Shown piece after piece: positions 1 to 8,838 of a DNA stretch of 40,314 nt. Below the pieces are notes generated by a model. That model searched no databases and was not told the origin of the DNA. It saw only the letters and a program-made list of their open reading frames with translations. Origin of the DNA: Flavobacteriales bacterium UBA958 (GTDB lineage Bacteria > Bacteroidota > Bacteroidia > Flavobacteriales_D > Crocinitomicaceae); contig DBCM01000020.1 of assembly GCA_002293045.1 (NCBI GenBank), positions 753 through 41,066 on the forward strand, written 5' to 3'. The position numbers were made by a program, and so were the translations under genes. Position 1 is the first letter of the stretch, and the number at the start of each line of letters is the position of its first letter.

Positions 1-758
1 TTTTTAACCACTTTTACTTTCACGCGATTACCAACAATTTCTTCTCCATCTTTGATCTGAGTTGCTCGGCGTATGTCCAAGCGAATTGAAGCATAAAATT
101 TTAGTGCATTTCCACCAGTGGTAGTTTCAGGGCTACCAAACATAACTCCGATTTTGTCACGCAACTGGTTGATGAAAATGCAACAACATCCTGCTTTATT
201 AATAGAGGAGGTGAGCTTACGGAGTGCTTTCGACATAAGTCGAGCTTGTAATCCCATTTGAGAATCTCCCATTTCCCCCTCAATTTCTGCTTTTGGTGTT
301 AATGCGGCCACCGAGTCAACCACGATTAAATCAATCGCGCCGGAACGAATAAGGTTATCTGCGATTTCGAGCGCTTGTTCGCCGTTATCGGGTTGTGAGA
401 TGAGTAAGTTTGCCACATCAACGCCTAATTTTTGGGCGTAAAATTGATCAAAGGCATGTTCTGCATCAATGAAAGCGGCAATTCCTCCTTGTTTTTGAAC
501 TTCTGCAATGGCATGTATCGCTAGGGTTGTTTTACCAGATGATTCAGGACCATATATTTCTACAACCCTACCTTTTGGATATCCGTTAATTCCTAAGGCA
601 AGGTCAAGCGTTAACGATCCAGTAGGGATTACATCCACTTTTTCCACGGGATTATCTCCCAACTTCATTACGGCACCTTTGCCAAACGTTTTATCTAATT
701 TCTCCATTGTAAGCTGGAGTGCTTTTAATTTTTCTGCGTGCAATTCTTTATTTGCCAT
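1..758 (-). CDS. recA: RecA recombinase (C-terminal part beyond window)
   Basis: RecA forms the ATP-dependent filament on single-stranded DNA that drives homologous recombination and SOS signalling. The reading frame is open from the ATG at 758 down to base 1, giving about 252 residues beginning MANKELHAEK; the family is usually about 330-350 residues, so the C-terminal third lies outside the window. Visible family motifs are Walker A GPESSGKT (residues 70-77), the Walker B region LIVVDSVAAL, the L1 loop region around GDSQMGLQARLMSKALRKL and the L2 region INQLRDKIGVMFGSPETT. It lies 56 bases downstream of bcp on the same strand. A perfect dyad at 795-817 precedes it and could be an operator or a weak attenuator. 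Identification is secure; the gene is cut by the window edge, not broken. Confidence 0.98.
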   Translation of the reverse strand, partial: MANKELHAEKLKALQLTMEKLDKTFGKGAVMKLGDNPVEKVDVIPTGSLTLDLALGINGYPKGRVVEIYGPESSGKTTLAIHAIAEVQKQGGIAAFIDAEHAFDQFYAQKLGVDVANLLISQPDNGEQALEIADNLIRSGAIDLIVVDSVAALTPKAEIEGEMGDSQMGLQARLMSKALRKLTSSINKAGCCCIFINQLRDKIGVMFGSPETTTGGNALKFYASIRLDIRRATQIKDGEEIVGNRVKVKVVK

Positions 759-794
759 GGTTTATAAGTTTAATGAGTACAAAATTCGGGCGGT

Positions 795-817
795 TAAACG
801 TAAACGATTTACGTTTA
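795..817. promoter_or_regulatory. Perfect 10-bp dyad upstream of recA
   Basis: TAAACGTAAA (795-804), a 3-base centre, then TTTACGTTTA (808-817) is a perfect inverted repeat, and the left arm runs into a tandem TAAACG repeat. It lies 37-59 bases upstream of the recA start and its outer bases include the bcp stop codon. It could be an operator for a recA/SOS repressor, or an AT-rich RNA hairpin separating bcp from recA. There is no T-run typical of a strong intrinsic terminator. The symmetry is seen; the function is inferred. Confidence 0.45.
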
Positions 818-1279
818 TTGATGTTCTTTGAAAAAATTTATAATTTCTTCTGCATGTTTTTTTGTATTGGGTTTTTCAATCACCTTAACTAAGGTTCCAT
901 CGACATCGAAAAGAAAGCTTGTTCTATGGATTCCATCGTATTTTTTTCCCATAAATTGTTTCGGACCCCAAACACCAAATGCCTCTATAATGGTGCGGTC
1001 TGGGTCAGATATCAGGGTAAACGGAAGGGAGTATTTAGTGCTGAATTTTTGATGTGCACTCACGGAGTCCGCACTAATTCCAATCACCCGTATGCCTTCA
1101 TTCGCCAAATCTTGCCCTCCATCGCGAATGCTGCATGCTTGGGCGGTACAGCCTGGGGTGTCGTCTTTCGGATAAAAATAAATGGCCGTTCGAGTTCCAA
1201 GATGCGCGCGAAGAGAAACGTCTTCCCCTAATTGATTTTTCCCGTGTAAATCTGGGATGTGTGATCCAATGGTTAACAT
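815..1279 (-). CDS. bcp: Thioredoxin-dependent peroxiredoxin (Bcp/PrxQ type)
   Basis: This is a 154-residue thiol peroxidase that reduces hydrogen peroxide and organic hydroperoxides in the cytoplasm using thioredoxin. The peroxidatic cysteine is C44 in DDTPGCTAQAC and the resolving cysteine is C49, the five-residue spacing typical of PrxQ/Bcp proteins. The second half holds the expected WGPKQFMGKKYDGIHRTSFL region with the conserved arginine. Length is normal for the family. It precedes recA on the same strand, so both may be co-transcribed. A good promoter candidate lies 29 bases upstream of the ATG. Confidence 0.96.
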   Translation of the reverse strand: MLTIGSHIPDLHGKNQLGEDVSLRAHLGTRTAIYFYPKDDTPGCTAQACSIRDGGQDLANEGIRVIGISADSVSAHQKFSTKYSLPFTLISDPDRTIIEAFGVWGPKQFMGKKYDGIHRTSFLFDVDGTLVKVIEKPNTKKHAEEIINFFKEHQ

Positions 1280-1308
1280 AGTTACGTGTTTAATGATAAA
1301 AAACTAAT

Positions 1309-1336
1309 CAAAAATACTGATTAAAATAATATCAAA
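1309..1336 (-). promoter_or_regulatory. Bacteroidota-type promoter for bcp
   Basis: On the minus strand TTTG (1336-1333), a 16-base spacer and TATTTTTG (1316-1309) match the Bacteroidota -33/-7 pattern TTTG ... TAnnTTTG. The -7 element is a full match and lies 29 bases before the bcp ATG. The spacer is slightly shorter than the usual 17-23 bases. Confidence 0.5.
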
Positions 1337-1380
1337 ACACCTTTGGTTAAAAAATGTTTAGCGTAAGGAATAATTTCGGG

Positions 1381-4029
1381 TTATTTTTCTTCAATCGCCT
1401 CTGTTTCTAGAAAGACAGATAGTCGGTTATATAAATCCTCTAATTTTGTCTTTTTATTGGATAATACTAGGATTGTAGCGTTATCCTTTTGTGGATTAAG
1501 GCTTTCGATTTCTGCAGTTATTTGTTCACTTTCTTCACCAAGAATCGCCATAAAACGTTCTACGATTAGGTCGTAGTACCACCCGGTATACTGGTTCCCA
1601 TTTGATTTAACATAACTTAATAGGTCTTCACTGTTCACCATGGCATCACTTCCTTTTCGAATAACGAAATAGGCATACGCGAGAAGTGTTCTTAGCTTAT
1701 TATAATCCTTTACTTTCGCAGACTTAATCAGGTTCTCAATAAACGTCAAATCCGAAGCATGACCATATTCGCCCATGATTTCTGCCGCGCCCACTTGCAA
1801 TTCAATTTCCTCCGCACTACTCAATTCACGCGCAAGCGTCAATGCCTGAACTGTATCAATTTCTTTAAGTTCATTTAGCGCATTGCCTAATACCATGAGG
1901 GAGCTATCCTGTTTAAGCACCCGGCGAATGATCGCTATAGCTTCATTATCTTCTAAGGTTGATAGGGCGCTAACCGCGGCATTTCTCACTTTGGATTTAG
2001 GATCGCTTTCGATGATTTTCTTGAGCGATGTTTTGTAAGAAGGTTGTTTAGCGGCATCTTCCACATCTTTTAAGTAATTGAGTGCTTCGGCGCGAATTCC
2101 CCAGAACTTAGCATTTAGGGCATTTACTAGCACGTTGGTTTTCTCCGGATCCGTGGACTTGGCAATGTGTTTAAGCGCAGTTGATTTCGCTCTAAATTTA
2201 TCCGCATTGTTAAATTGATGAATGTATTGTGCCGTTGGTTTTTCCTCGTATACTTTGGCGAGCAGCATTTGTTCCTCATCCAACAAAACATTCGCTATTT
2301 TTCCTATGAAGGGAAAGGTAAATTGTTGGTTAGTACTATCCAGTACCACCGAATAACTGTGTTTCCCTGCCTCATCCCATAACGCGATTTTTACAGGTAA
2401 TCTAAACACATCAAATGATTGTGCTTGCTGAACACGGATCGTTACGGTTTGTTGTTCCTGGTTAATCTCTTGTTCCGTAAAAATAACGGGGTGTCCTTTT
2501 CCTAAAAACCACTGATTAAAAAACCAATTGAGGTCTTCTCCGCTCACTTCTTCCATCGCTAATCGCAGGTTGTGAACCTCTGCACTTTTGTAAGCATTTG
2601 TGGTAAGGTATTTATTTAATCCTTGAAAAAAGGCATCGTCTCCCAAGTGATTTCTCAACATGTGAAGGATGCGGCCCCCTTTATTATAGGAATGACCGTC
2701 AAACATCTCTTCCTTATCGTCGTAATAAAAGTTTATCAAATCATGATAACCTTCGGATTGGTAATAACCATTAGCTTCGTCAATGGCGTTGTAATCTGCC
2801 TCGTCAATTCCATATTCATACTCATCCCACAAGTATTGAGAATAGTTTGCAAAAGACTCATTCAATGGTAAGTTTGCCCAAGACTCGCACGTTACTAAGT
2901 CTCCAAACCAATGGTGAAATAACTCATGGGCAATGGTGGACTCATCGTTGCCGTCAATTAACTCACGTTTTGTTTTATACACATAGTCACCAAAAATCAC
3001 CGCGCCAGTATTTTCCATCGCTCCGGAAACATAGTCTCGAACTACGATTTCCGAGTATTTATCCCATGGATATTCAACTCCCAGTTTATTTGAAAAAAAC
3101 TTGATCATTTTGGGGGTCTTTCCAAATATTGCCCGAGCATCCTTTTCGTATTCAGCTTCCACGTAGTAATTGACCTCAATTTTCTTCCCATCTCCTCGGG
3201 TGTAGGAATCTTTTACTACCTTGAATTCACCCACTGCCAACATAAATAAATATGGCGCATGCGGAAGGTCTTGTTTCCAATAATCCGTTCGTGTACCATC
3301 TGCATTTTTCTTGGATGAAATTAATTTCCCATTAGATAGTGTGGTGTATTTATTGTCTACTGTTAAAAGTAACTCTTGTGATGATTTCATGTTGGGAGCA
3401 TCAATGGTTGGAAACCAAACCGAATTCGCTTCCGTTTCTCCTTGAGTCCATACTTGGGGCATTTTACCTTCTTCTTCGCCTGTAGGATTGATAAAATACA
3501 AGCCTTTGTCCGAGGTGATTGCAGCGCTTCCTGAAGTTTCGCGTTCCTCCGGTTTTGCGATGTAATCAATGGTTAATGTAATGAGCTCATCCTTTTTATA
3601 GGATTTCCCTAAATAAACAATCAACACATTTCCATTCGAATAGTCATATGACAACGTCTTTCCCGCCTGTGTTACCGATTTAATTTCCATGCCTTTAGCG
3701 TCCAAAACTACGCTGTCAATGGTATAAAAGTGGGGCGTCATACTTATGGTGGCAATACCGTTTAATTGGGAATCCTCCCAATTTAAGTTGGCTTCGATTT
3801 TGGTATGAATTAAATCAACAAAACGTTGGCGCGAGGGATTATAGCTTGGTTCAACATATTCTTCAAAATCACCTTCATTGTAATCCTCCCAATCAAAGGT
3901 GGAGTCTAGGTAATAATCTTCGCTCGGCTCTTCTGTATCAAGAACAAGTTCAGCTGGCGGATCGGAGGGGCTTACAGAACAAGAGGCTAACAACACCAAG
4001 GATATACACCAAAACCATTTCATTTTCAT
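1381..4029 (-). CDS. M1 family zinc aminopeptidase, lipoprotein
   Basis: This 882-residue protein is a gluzincin aminopeptidase that removes N-terminal residues from peptides. A lipoprotein signal ends at LLASC with the lipidated Cys at residue 17, followed by a strongly acidic stretch (about residues 24-62). An N-terminal beta domain leads into the catalytic domain with substrate motif GAMEN (336-340), zinc ligands HELFH (H368, H372) and E391 in NESFANY. The region from about residue 610 contains helical HEAT/ARM-like repeats such as KSKVRNAAVSALSTLED. It is therefore an outer-membrane or periplasmic lipoprotein, and the acidic segment after the Cys may favour surface export. It is divergent from pgk across 110 bases. 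The fold is certain; substrate preference is unknown. Confidence 0.95.
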   Translation of the reverse strand: MKMKWFWCISLVLLASCSVSPSDPPAELVLDTEEPSEDYYLDSTFDWEDYNEGDFEEYVEPSYNPSRQRFVDLIHTKIEANLNWEDSQLNGIATISMTPHFYTIDSVVLDAKGMEIKSVTQAGKTLSYDYSNGNVLIVYLGKSYKKDELITLTIDYIAKPEERETSGSAAITSDKGLYFINPTGEEEGKMPQVWTQGETEANSVWFPTIDAPNMKSSQELLLTVDNKYTTLSNGKLISSKKNADGTRTDYWKQDLPHAPYLFMLAVGEFKVVKDSYTRGDGKKIEVNYYVEAEYEKDARAIFGKTPKMIKFFSNKLGVEYPWDKYSEIVVRDYVSGAMENTGAVIFGDYVYKTKRELIDGNDESTIAHELFHHWFGDLVTCESWANLPLNESFANYSQYLWDEYEYGIDEADYNAIDEANGYYQSEGYHDLINFYYDDKEEMFDGHSYNKGGRILHMLRNHLGDDAFFQGLNKYLTTNAYKSAEVHNLRLAMEEVSGEDLNWFFNQWFLGKGHPVIFTEQEINQEQQTVTIRVQQAQSFDVFRLPVKIALWDEAGKHSYSVVLDSTNQQFTFPFIGKIANVLLDEEQMLLAKVYEEKPTAQYIHQFNNADKFRAKSTALKHIAKSTDPEKTNVLVNALNAKFWGIRAEALNYLKDVEDAAKQPSYKTSLKKIIESDPKSKVRNAAVSALSTLEDNEAIAIIRRVLKQDSSLMVLGNALNELKEIDTVQALTLARELSSAEEIELQVGAAEIMGEYGHASDLTFIENLIKSAKVKDYNKLRTLLAYAYFVIRKGSDAMVNSEDLLSYVKSNGNQYTGWYYDLIVERFMAILGEESEQITAEIESLNPQKDNATILVLSNKKTKLEDLYNRLSVFLETEAIEEK

Positions 4030-4047
4030 TGTCTATGTATTTTTTTA

Positions 4048-4075
4048 CAAATCTGCTTATTTATTTTGATTCAAA
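4048..4075 (-). promoter_or_regulatory. Possible promoter for the M1 aminopeptidase
   Basis: On the minus strand TTTG (4075-4072), 16 bases, then CAGATTTG (4055-4048) resembles the Bacteroidota promoter with one mismatch in the -7 element (C for T at the first position). It ends 18 bases before the ATG at 4029. The match is weak. Confidence 0.3.
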
Positions 4076-4090
4076 CGGAGGTTTTATTTA

Positions 4091-4119
4091 TTTGAAGCAA
4101 ATTTTATTTAATAGTTTTG
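4091..4119 (+). promoter_or_regulatory. Bacteroidota-type promoter for pgk
   Basis: TTTG (4091-4094), a 17-base spacer and TAGTTTTG (4112-4119) fit the TTTG/TAnnTTTG pattern fully. The element ends 20 bases before the pgk ATG at 4140, so the transcript would have a very short leader. It also shows that the long in-frame extension upstream of 4140 is not coding. Confidence 0.6.
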
Positions 4120-4139
4120 AACTCAAATTAACACCAACA

Positions 4140-5321
4140 ATGGGGATAGAGTCTTACAATTTTAGTGGAAAGCGGGCAATTATACGCGTAGATTTTAATG
4201 TGCCAATCGATAAAGTTAGCCTTCAGGTTCAGGATGACAAACGCATTCGCGCTGCAATACCTACGATAAAACATATTTTATCTCATGGCGGTTCCGTTGT
4301 ATTATTGTCTCATTTTGGACGTCCAAAACATGGTCCCGAAGAAAAGTTTTCCCTGAGGCACATTGTAGGAGTAGTGGCTGAACTACTTTCAAGTCCGGTA
4401 TCTTTTTGTGAGGATTTTAATGAGGCGAGCCGCAAGGCCGAAGCACTTAATCCCGGCGAGGTGATGTTGGTTGAGAATGTTCGTTTTCATCCTGGAGAGA
4501 CCGCAGGAGACCTAAAATTTGCTTCGCTATTAGCTTCTTTAGGTCATTGTTATGTAAATGATGCCTTTGGTTCAGCACATCGAGCGCACGCAAGTACGAC
4601 ACAAATTGCATCCTTCTTTCCGAATGATCGAATGATGGGTTTTTTGATGGAAGCCGAACTCCTGAATGCCGAGCGGATACTTAAAACACCAAGCAGGCCT
4701 TTTACTGCTATTGTAGGTGGGGCAAAAGTATCCGATAAAGTACTTATTATTGAAAATTTACTGCACATTGCCTCTGATATCATAATTGGTGGGGGAATGG
4801 CGTTTACGTTTATCAAAGCTCAAGGGGGTGAAATTGGCAATTCCCTGTTTGAACCGGATCGGATCGATACTGTGTTGGATATTTTTAAAAAGGCTAAGGA
4901 AATGGGGGTCTCTATTCATCTTCCCGCGGACAGTGTAGCGGCGGATTCCTTTGCCGAGTCTGCACGTACCCAAACCGTTCATACCCATGAAATTCCTGAG
5001 GGGTGGATGGGGCTTGACATTGGGCCGGAGGCAATCTCGCAGTTTCAAGAGGTCATCGTAAGCAGTAACACAATTTTATGGAATGGTCCAATGGGGGTTT
5101 TTGAATGGAATTCTTTTGAACGCGGGACAAAAGAAATTGCATTATCTGTGGCTACAGCGACCGAGCGAGGAGCCTTTTCATTAATCGGTGGGGGTGATAG
5201 CGCGGCGGCCATTGCTAAATTTGGACTGGCAGAAAAAGTGAGCTACGTCAGTACTGGAGGAGGGGCCTTGTTGGAATTGTTTGAAGGTAAAACCTTACCG
5301 GGTATAAATGCCCTGGATTAA
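4140..5321 (+). CDS. pgk: Phosphoglycerate kinase
   Basis: This enzyme transfers phosphate between 1,3-bisphosphoglycerate and ADP in glycolysis and gluconeogenesis. The 393-residue product has the usual family length. It begins MGIESYNFSGKRAIIRVDFN, contains the substrate-site signature RVDFNVP, the GGGMAFTF segment of the hinge region and the C-terminal nucleotide-binding GGGDSAAAI. The frame stays open back to 3846, but that extension overlaps the divergent aminopeptidase and the promoter, and the family N-terminus begins at the ATG at 4140, so that start was chosen. Its stop codon overlaps that of gap, the preceding enzyme of the pathway, on the other strand. Confidence 0.98.
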   Translation: MGIESYNFSGKRAIIRVDFNVPIDKVSLQVQDDKRIRAAIPTIKHILSHGGSVVLLSHFGRPKHGPEEKFSLRHIVGVVAELLSSPVSFCEDFNEASRKAEALNPGEVMLVENVRFHPGETAGDLKFASLLASLGHCYVNDAFGSAHRAHASTTQIASFFPNDRMMGFLMEAELLNAERILKTPSRPFTAIVGGAKVSDKVLIIENLLHIASDIIIGGGMAFTFIKAQGGEIGNSLFEPDRIDTVLDIFKKAKEMGVSIHLPADSVAADSFAESARTQTVHTHEIPEGWMGLDIGPEAISQFQEVIVSSNTILWNGPMGVFEWNSFERGTKEIALSVATATERGAFSLIGGGDSAAAIAKFGLAEKVSYVSTGGGALLELFEGKTLPGINALD

Positions 5322-6307
5322 ATTCGAGTAATCAAATCGATTAACCGTGCCGAATATCCCATTTCGTTATCATACCACCCAACAACGCGTACTAACTTAT
5401 TGGATACCATAGTTAATTCTGCATCAAACAAACAACTGTAACGAGAACCAATAATATCGCATGAAACGATAGGATCCGTGGTATATCCCAAGATCCCATT
5501 CAGATTAGTTTCAGAGGCTTTCTTCATCGCTTCATTGACCTGTTCTACGGTTAATATCGATTTAGTGACCAGTGTTAATTCAGTCATGGAACCATCAATT
5601 ACCGGAACGCGAACACTCGATCCAGTGAGTTTTCCTTTCAAGTGTGGAAAAATTTGAATAATGGCTTTTGCCGCTCCGGTAGATGTTGGAATTATTGAAT
5701 TTACCGCCGCCCTTGCTCTTCGAAGGTCCCGGTGTGGCGCGTCATGGAGGCGTTGATCAGAGGTGTAGCTGTGTACGGTTGATATATGACCCACTTCGAT
5801 TTCTGTTAATCCAAGAAGCACCGCAATCATTGGCGCAACATTATTGGTCGTACACGAGGCGTTAGAAACAATTACATCCGTGGTTTCTAAGGAATCTTCA
5901 TTTACTCCAAGGACTACCGTTCGAATATCTGCATCACCCCCTGGCGCTGAGATAATGACTTTTTTTGCGCCGCCTTGGAGGTGTAATCCTGCTTTTTCTT
6001 TAGTCAAGAACAATCCGGTTGCTTCAATGACAAGTTCAACGCCATTCGCTGCCCACGGAATGTCTTTTGGGTCTTTGTGTTGCGTAAAAACAATGCGCTT
6101 TCCATTCGAGAAAATAAGTTCATTACCTATGAGCTCAAACGTGTATGGCAAGGGTCCGTGAACGGAGTCATATTTCAATAAGTGCGCTAAGGTTTCCGCA
6201 TCGGTTAAATCGTTCACCAAGGCTACAGAAATATCGGCTCGTTCTAAGGCAATTCGGGTAAAACATCGACCAATTCTCCCAAATCCGTTAATCCCAATTG
6301 CTTTCAT
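5318..6307 (-). CDS. gap: Glyceraldehyde-3-phosphate dehydrogenase
   Basis: This enzyme oxidises and phosphorylates glyceraldehyde 3-phosphate to 1,3-bisphosphoglycerate, the substrate of the neighbouring pgk. The 329-residue protein starts MKAIGINGFGRIGR (Rossmann GxGxxG), has the NDLTDAETLAHLLKYDS region, the catalytic C152 in SNASCTTNN, and the C-terminal VGWYDNEMGYSARL. The Asp in the ND after the second beta strand suggests NAD preference. The arrangement is unusual: pgk and gap are convergent and their stop codons share bases 5319-5320, instead of forming the common gap-pgk operon. A -7 element lies 12 bases before the start. Confidence 0.98.
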   Translation of the reverse strand: MKAIGINGFGRIGRCFTRIALERADISVALVNDLTDAETLAHLLKYDSVHGPLPYTFELIGNELIFSNGKRIVFTQHKDPKDIPWAANGVELVIEATGLFLTKEKAGLHLQGGAKKVIISAPGGDADIRTVVLGVNEDSLETTDVIVSNASCTTNNVAPMIAVLLGLTEIEVGHISTVHSYTSDQRLHDAPHRDLRRARAAVNSIIPTSTGAAKAIIQIFPHLKGKLTGSSVRVPVIDGSMTELTLVTKSILTVEQVNEAMKKASETNLNGILGYTTDPIVSCDIIGSRYSCLFDAELTMVSNKLVRVVGWYDNEMGYSARLIDLITRI

Positions 6308-6319
6308 CTGATTTTTTTA

Positions 6320-6327
6320 CAAAAGTA
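6320..6327 (-). promoter_or_regulatory. Candidate -7 promoter element for gap
   Basis: The minus strand reads TACTTTTG, a full TAnnTTTG match, ending 12 bases before the gap ATG at 6307. No convincing TTTG was found at the expected -33 distance, so only the -7 element is called. Confidence 0.45.
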
Positions 6328-6365
6328 CAACAGCAAAAGGAATAAAGAGTTCAGCCCGTATAAAT

Positions 6366-8819
6366 TTAATAGGTTACATATACAAATCCATGCTTCTTAA
6401 TCTCTATTCCACCGTCAAAGGTTGCGAAAATTCGATAAAAATACGTGCCTTCTTCAACCAATTTACCATCCTCGGTTTTACCATCCCAAGAACCCGTTGG
6501 ATCCGTGAATGTATAAATCACATTCCCCCAACGGTTTAAAATTACACATTCAAATTCCACCACGCCCTCATGGTCTATTGTGAATAGGTTGTTTCCAACT
6601 AGAGAGTTTAAGGTTATGATATTAGGAACCTCAATGTCGCATGGTTTTATGGTCACCGTTGATGTATCGGTGGAAGTGTGACAGGCATTGTTTGCGGTAA
6701 TATAATATTGTCCCGCTGTATTAACCACAATAAAGTTATCCGTGGAACCATTATTCCAGGTCAATTGAATGGGCGGATTATACCCCCCTTGCATAGTCCC
6801 TGAATTTATAGAAGCTGCAACTAAATCAATCGTTGCCCCATTACATATGGAGGAATCAAGGATATCTACATACACATAGGGAGGGAATTCAATGTTGGCA
6901 CTCAAGGAGTTATTACAGGCATTATCTGTAAATGTTACGCTATAAATACCGGGAATAGACGTGGAAATTAAAGGGTTTTCTAGGGCACTGTTAGAGAACG
7001 ACACGGCGGTGTCTGAGGCAGTCCATATTCCACCGCTGTAGGATGAAGTACCGCTTACTTGTAAAAACAAATTACAGGTAAGCGTATCGGAAAAAATCAC
7101 AGGCAGGGGCAATACTTCCAGCGTTACTGTCGTATCGTAATTACACCCAAAATCATCCACCACGTTGTAGGTATAGTAACTTGTCCCCGGAGTAATGGGC
7201 TGAATTACAATTGCCGTATCGTTTTGTCCTGAAATAATGGACGGGCTGTTTGTCCAATTGTCAGAAACAACGGTATTTTGGTAACCTTCTTGATCCGGAT
7301 ACAAGCTTTGATTGAAATAAATACCCCATTGAAAAATATACCCATCATCAATTCCTTGATTGTCCTGCACGGTAATGGTCCAATTCCCATTTACTGGACA
7401 GCCAATGAAGTTATTAAAATCTCCATCAGGCAAATACACGCCATTCGGATCCATAGAGGGAAATCCATAGGCATTAATTACCGTATTTCCTGCAGCATTT
7501 TCAGTACAAATGGTTCCTAGCGTGGCTTGTGTTGGGGAAAAACAATAACTCCAAACCGGCGAACCAGGGGCGCCACCGTCTAAATTGGTATCATTTCCTA
7601 AAAAGGTTCCAATCCCACTTCCGCAGCCGCCGGGGACCAATTCTACCCCGAATCCTGAATTGTAGGCATTTAAAATGGATACGGTAGTTCCGTTGGGACA
7701 AGTTAATGCAATTTCTAAATCGCCGATATAGGAATGTTCTATATCAATGCACATTTGGTCGAAATCAGCGGCACCCGTAATGGTTGTGGTATCGGCAAAT
7801 CCGGTAATCCCGATGTTGGTTTGATATTGTACGCCACTTCCATCGGGAAGAAAGGTCAAACCTGCAAATACACCACCTATTTCAAATTCACCAAATGGAA
7901 TGTCCACGCCAACGGTATCCTGTGGTGTTACTCCACCAATTAAAAATGTGTTCTCCCCCAAACATACGGTGTCTTGAAAGGGACCTGTCCCGGCAAAGTT
8001 CGGTAGTTGCGAGACCCTAACTTTTGCGGTGATGCGTTTAACTTGAGGAAAAATATCTGTGATGCGAAGATCAATAAAATATCCTGCACGTGCAGGGGGG
8101 GTAAACCATATCGAGTCGTTATTAAACTGACCTACACCTCCAATGGTCCACTGGTAGGTGCAATTTCCGGCATTTTGAGAATACCCAGTATTGGTCACTT
8201 CTAAGGCATAAGGAAAGGTGGGGTCTGCCACAAAGAGAATACTGTCACCAAAACACACATCCACATACCCGGTGTCTGCAGGATTTAATGCATCGGGTCC
8301 CGTGCCATTGACATAGGCGTGCATGTGAGGGACAAAAGGTTGTTGAGGGTTGCCACAGGCAACATTCGCATCCCAACCCGTGCCTTCGGTACTTCCATTC
8401 GATTTAAATCTAAGGGTTAAACAGCCGCTGGGGTTATTTTGAAATGAAGCTTGTACAAAAAAACCATTCGGGTGTGTACTGGAATTGTACGCGCCAAGTA
8501 AGGGGGAAGCAATAGAAGGACCATCAAACACATACAAAGTATCGCTTGCATCAACATTGAAGGTAAATCCAATGTTTGTGGCAAAAGCAATGGAAACTTT
8601 TGACCCTTGAGAAAGGTCCGGACAGAAGGTGATAATTTCGTCCATGTTTGGAAGATAATTGGCGGGTCCATCGCTGAAATTGGTGCCCCCTGCGGGAGGA
8701 ATAATTGCGGCACAATTTAGGGGATTTGCTTGTGGGAAATCTGGCCCGGTTAATAACAATTGACCAAAGGATACACTCAGGTAACTTATGGAAAATAAAA
8801 ATATGAATAGTGTTTTCAT
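6366..8819 (-). CDS. Secreted T9SS cargo protein with CUB-like and P domains
   Basis: The 817-residue product starts with a signal peptide (MKTLFIFLFSISYLSVSFGQ). A CUB-like domain follows (about 25-155, with a DTLYVFDGP segment), then Ig/PKD-like beta regions, a proprotein-convertase P-like domain (about 290-500, CIDIEHSYIGDLEIALTCPN), further Ig-like modules and a C-terminal type B sorting domain of the gliding-motility-associated family (about 727-817, ILNRWGNVIYTF and WDGKTEDG). It is therefore predicted to cross the outer membrane through the type IX system and stay at the surface or be released. No catalytic domain was seen, so an adhesin or structural role is likely. The ATG at 8819 was chosen over 8864 because it begins the signal peptide and clears the upstream gene. 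Confidence 0.9.
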   Translation of the reverse strand: MKTLFIFLFSISYLSVSFGQLLLTGPDFPQANPLNCAAIIPPAGGTNFSDGPANYLPNMDEIITFCPDLSQGSKVSIAFATNIGFTFNVDASDTLYVFDGPSIASPLLGAYNSSTHPNGFFVQASFQNNPSGCLTLRFKSNGSTEGTGWDANVACGNPQQPFVPHMHAYVNGTGPDALNPADTGYVDVCFGDSILFVADPTFPYALEVTNTGYSQNAGNCTYQWTIGGVGQFNNDSIWFTPPARAGYFIDLRITDIFPQVKRITAKVRVSQLPNFAGTGPFQDTVCLGENTFLIGGVTPQDTVGVDIPFGEFEIGGVFAGLTFLPDGSGVQYQTNIGITGFADTTTITGAADFDQMCIDIEHSYIGDLEIALTCPNGTTVSILNAYNSGFGVELVPGGCGSGIGTFLGNDTNLDGGAPGSPVWSYCFSPTQATLGTICTENAAGNTVINAYGFPSMDPNGVYLPDGDFNNFIGCPVNGNWTITVQDNQGIDDGYIFQWGIYFNQSLYPDQEGYQNTVVSDNWTNSPSIISGQNDTAIVIQPITPGTSYYTYNVVDDFGCNYDTTVTLEVLPLPVIFSDTLTCNLFLQVSGTSSYSGGIWTASDTAVSFSNSALENPLISTSIPGIYSVTFTDNACNNSLSANIEFPPYVYVDILDSSICNGATIDLVAASINSGTMQGGYNPPIQLTWNNGSTDNFIVVNTAGQYYITANNACHTSTDTSTVTIKPCDIEVPNIITLNSLVGNNLFTIDHEGVVEFECVILNRWGNVIYTFTDPTGSWDGKTEDGKLVEEGTYFYRIFATFDGGIEIKKHGFVYVTY

Positions 8820-8838
8820 TCGGATGCTGTTGGTGTAT

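Noticed and set aside
508..831. Plus-strand 107-codon frame
   Set aside because: It lies antisense to recA, which has full family motifs in this stretch; it is a shadow frame.
3846..4139. In-frame upstream extension of pgk by 98 codons
   Set aside because: It overlaps the divergent aminopeptidase and the pgk promoter, and the family N-terminus starts at the ATG at 4140.
7278..7520. Plus-strand frames opposite the T9SS cargo gene (also 7734-7943 and 8007-8204)
   Set aside because: They are antisense to a protein with recognisable domains and have no family features.
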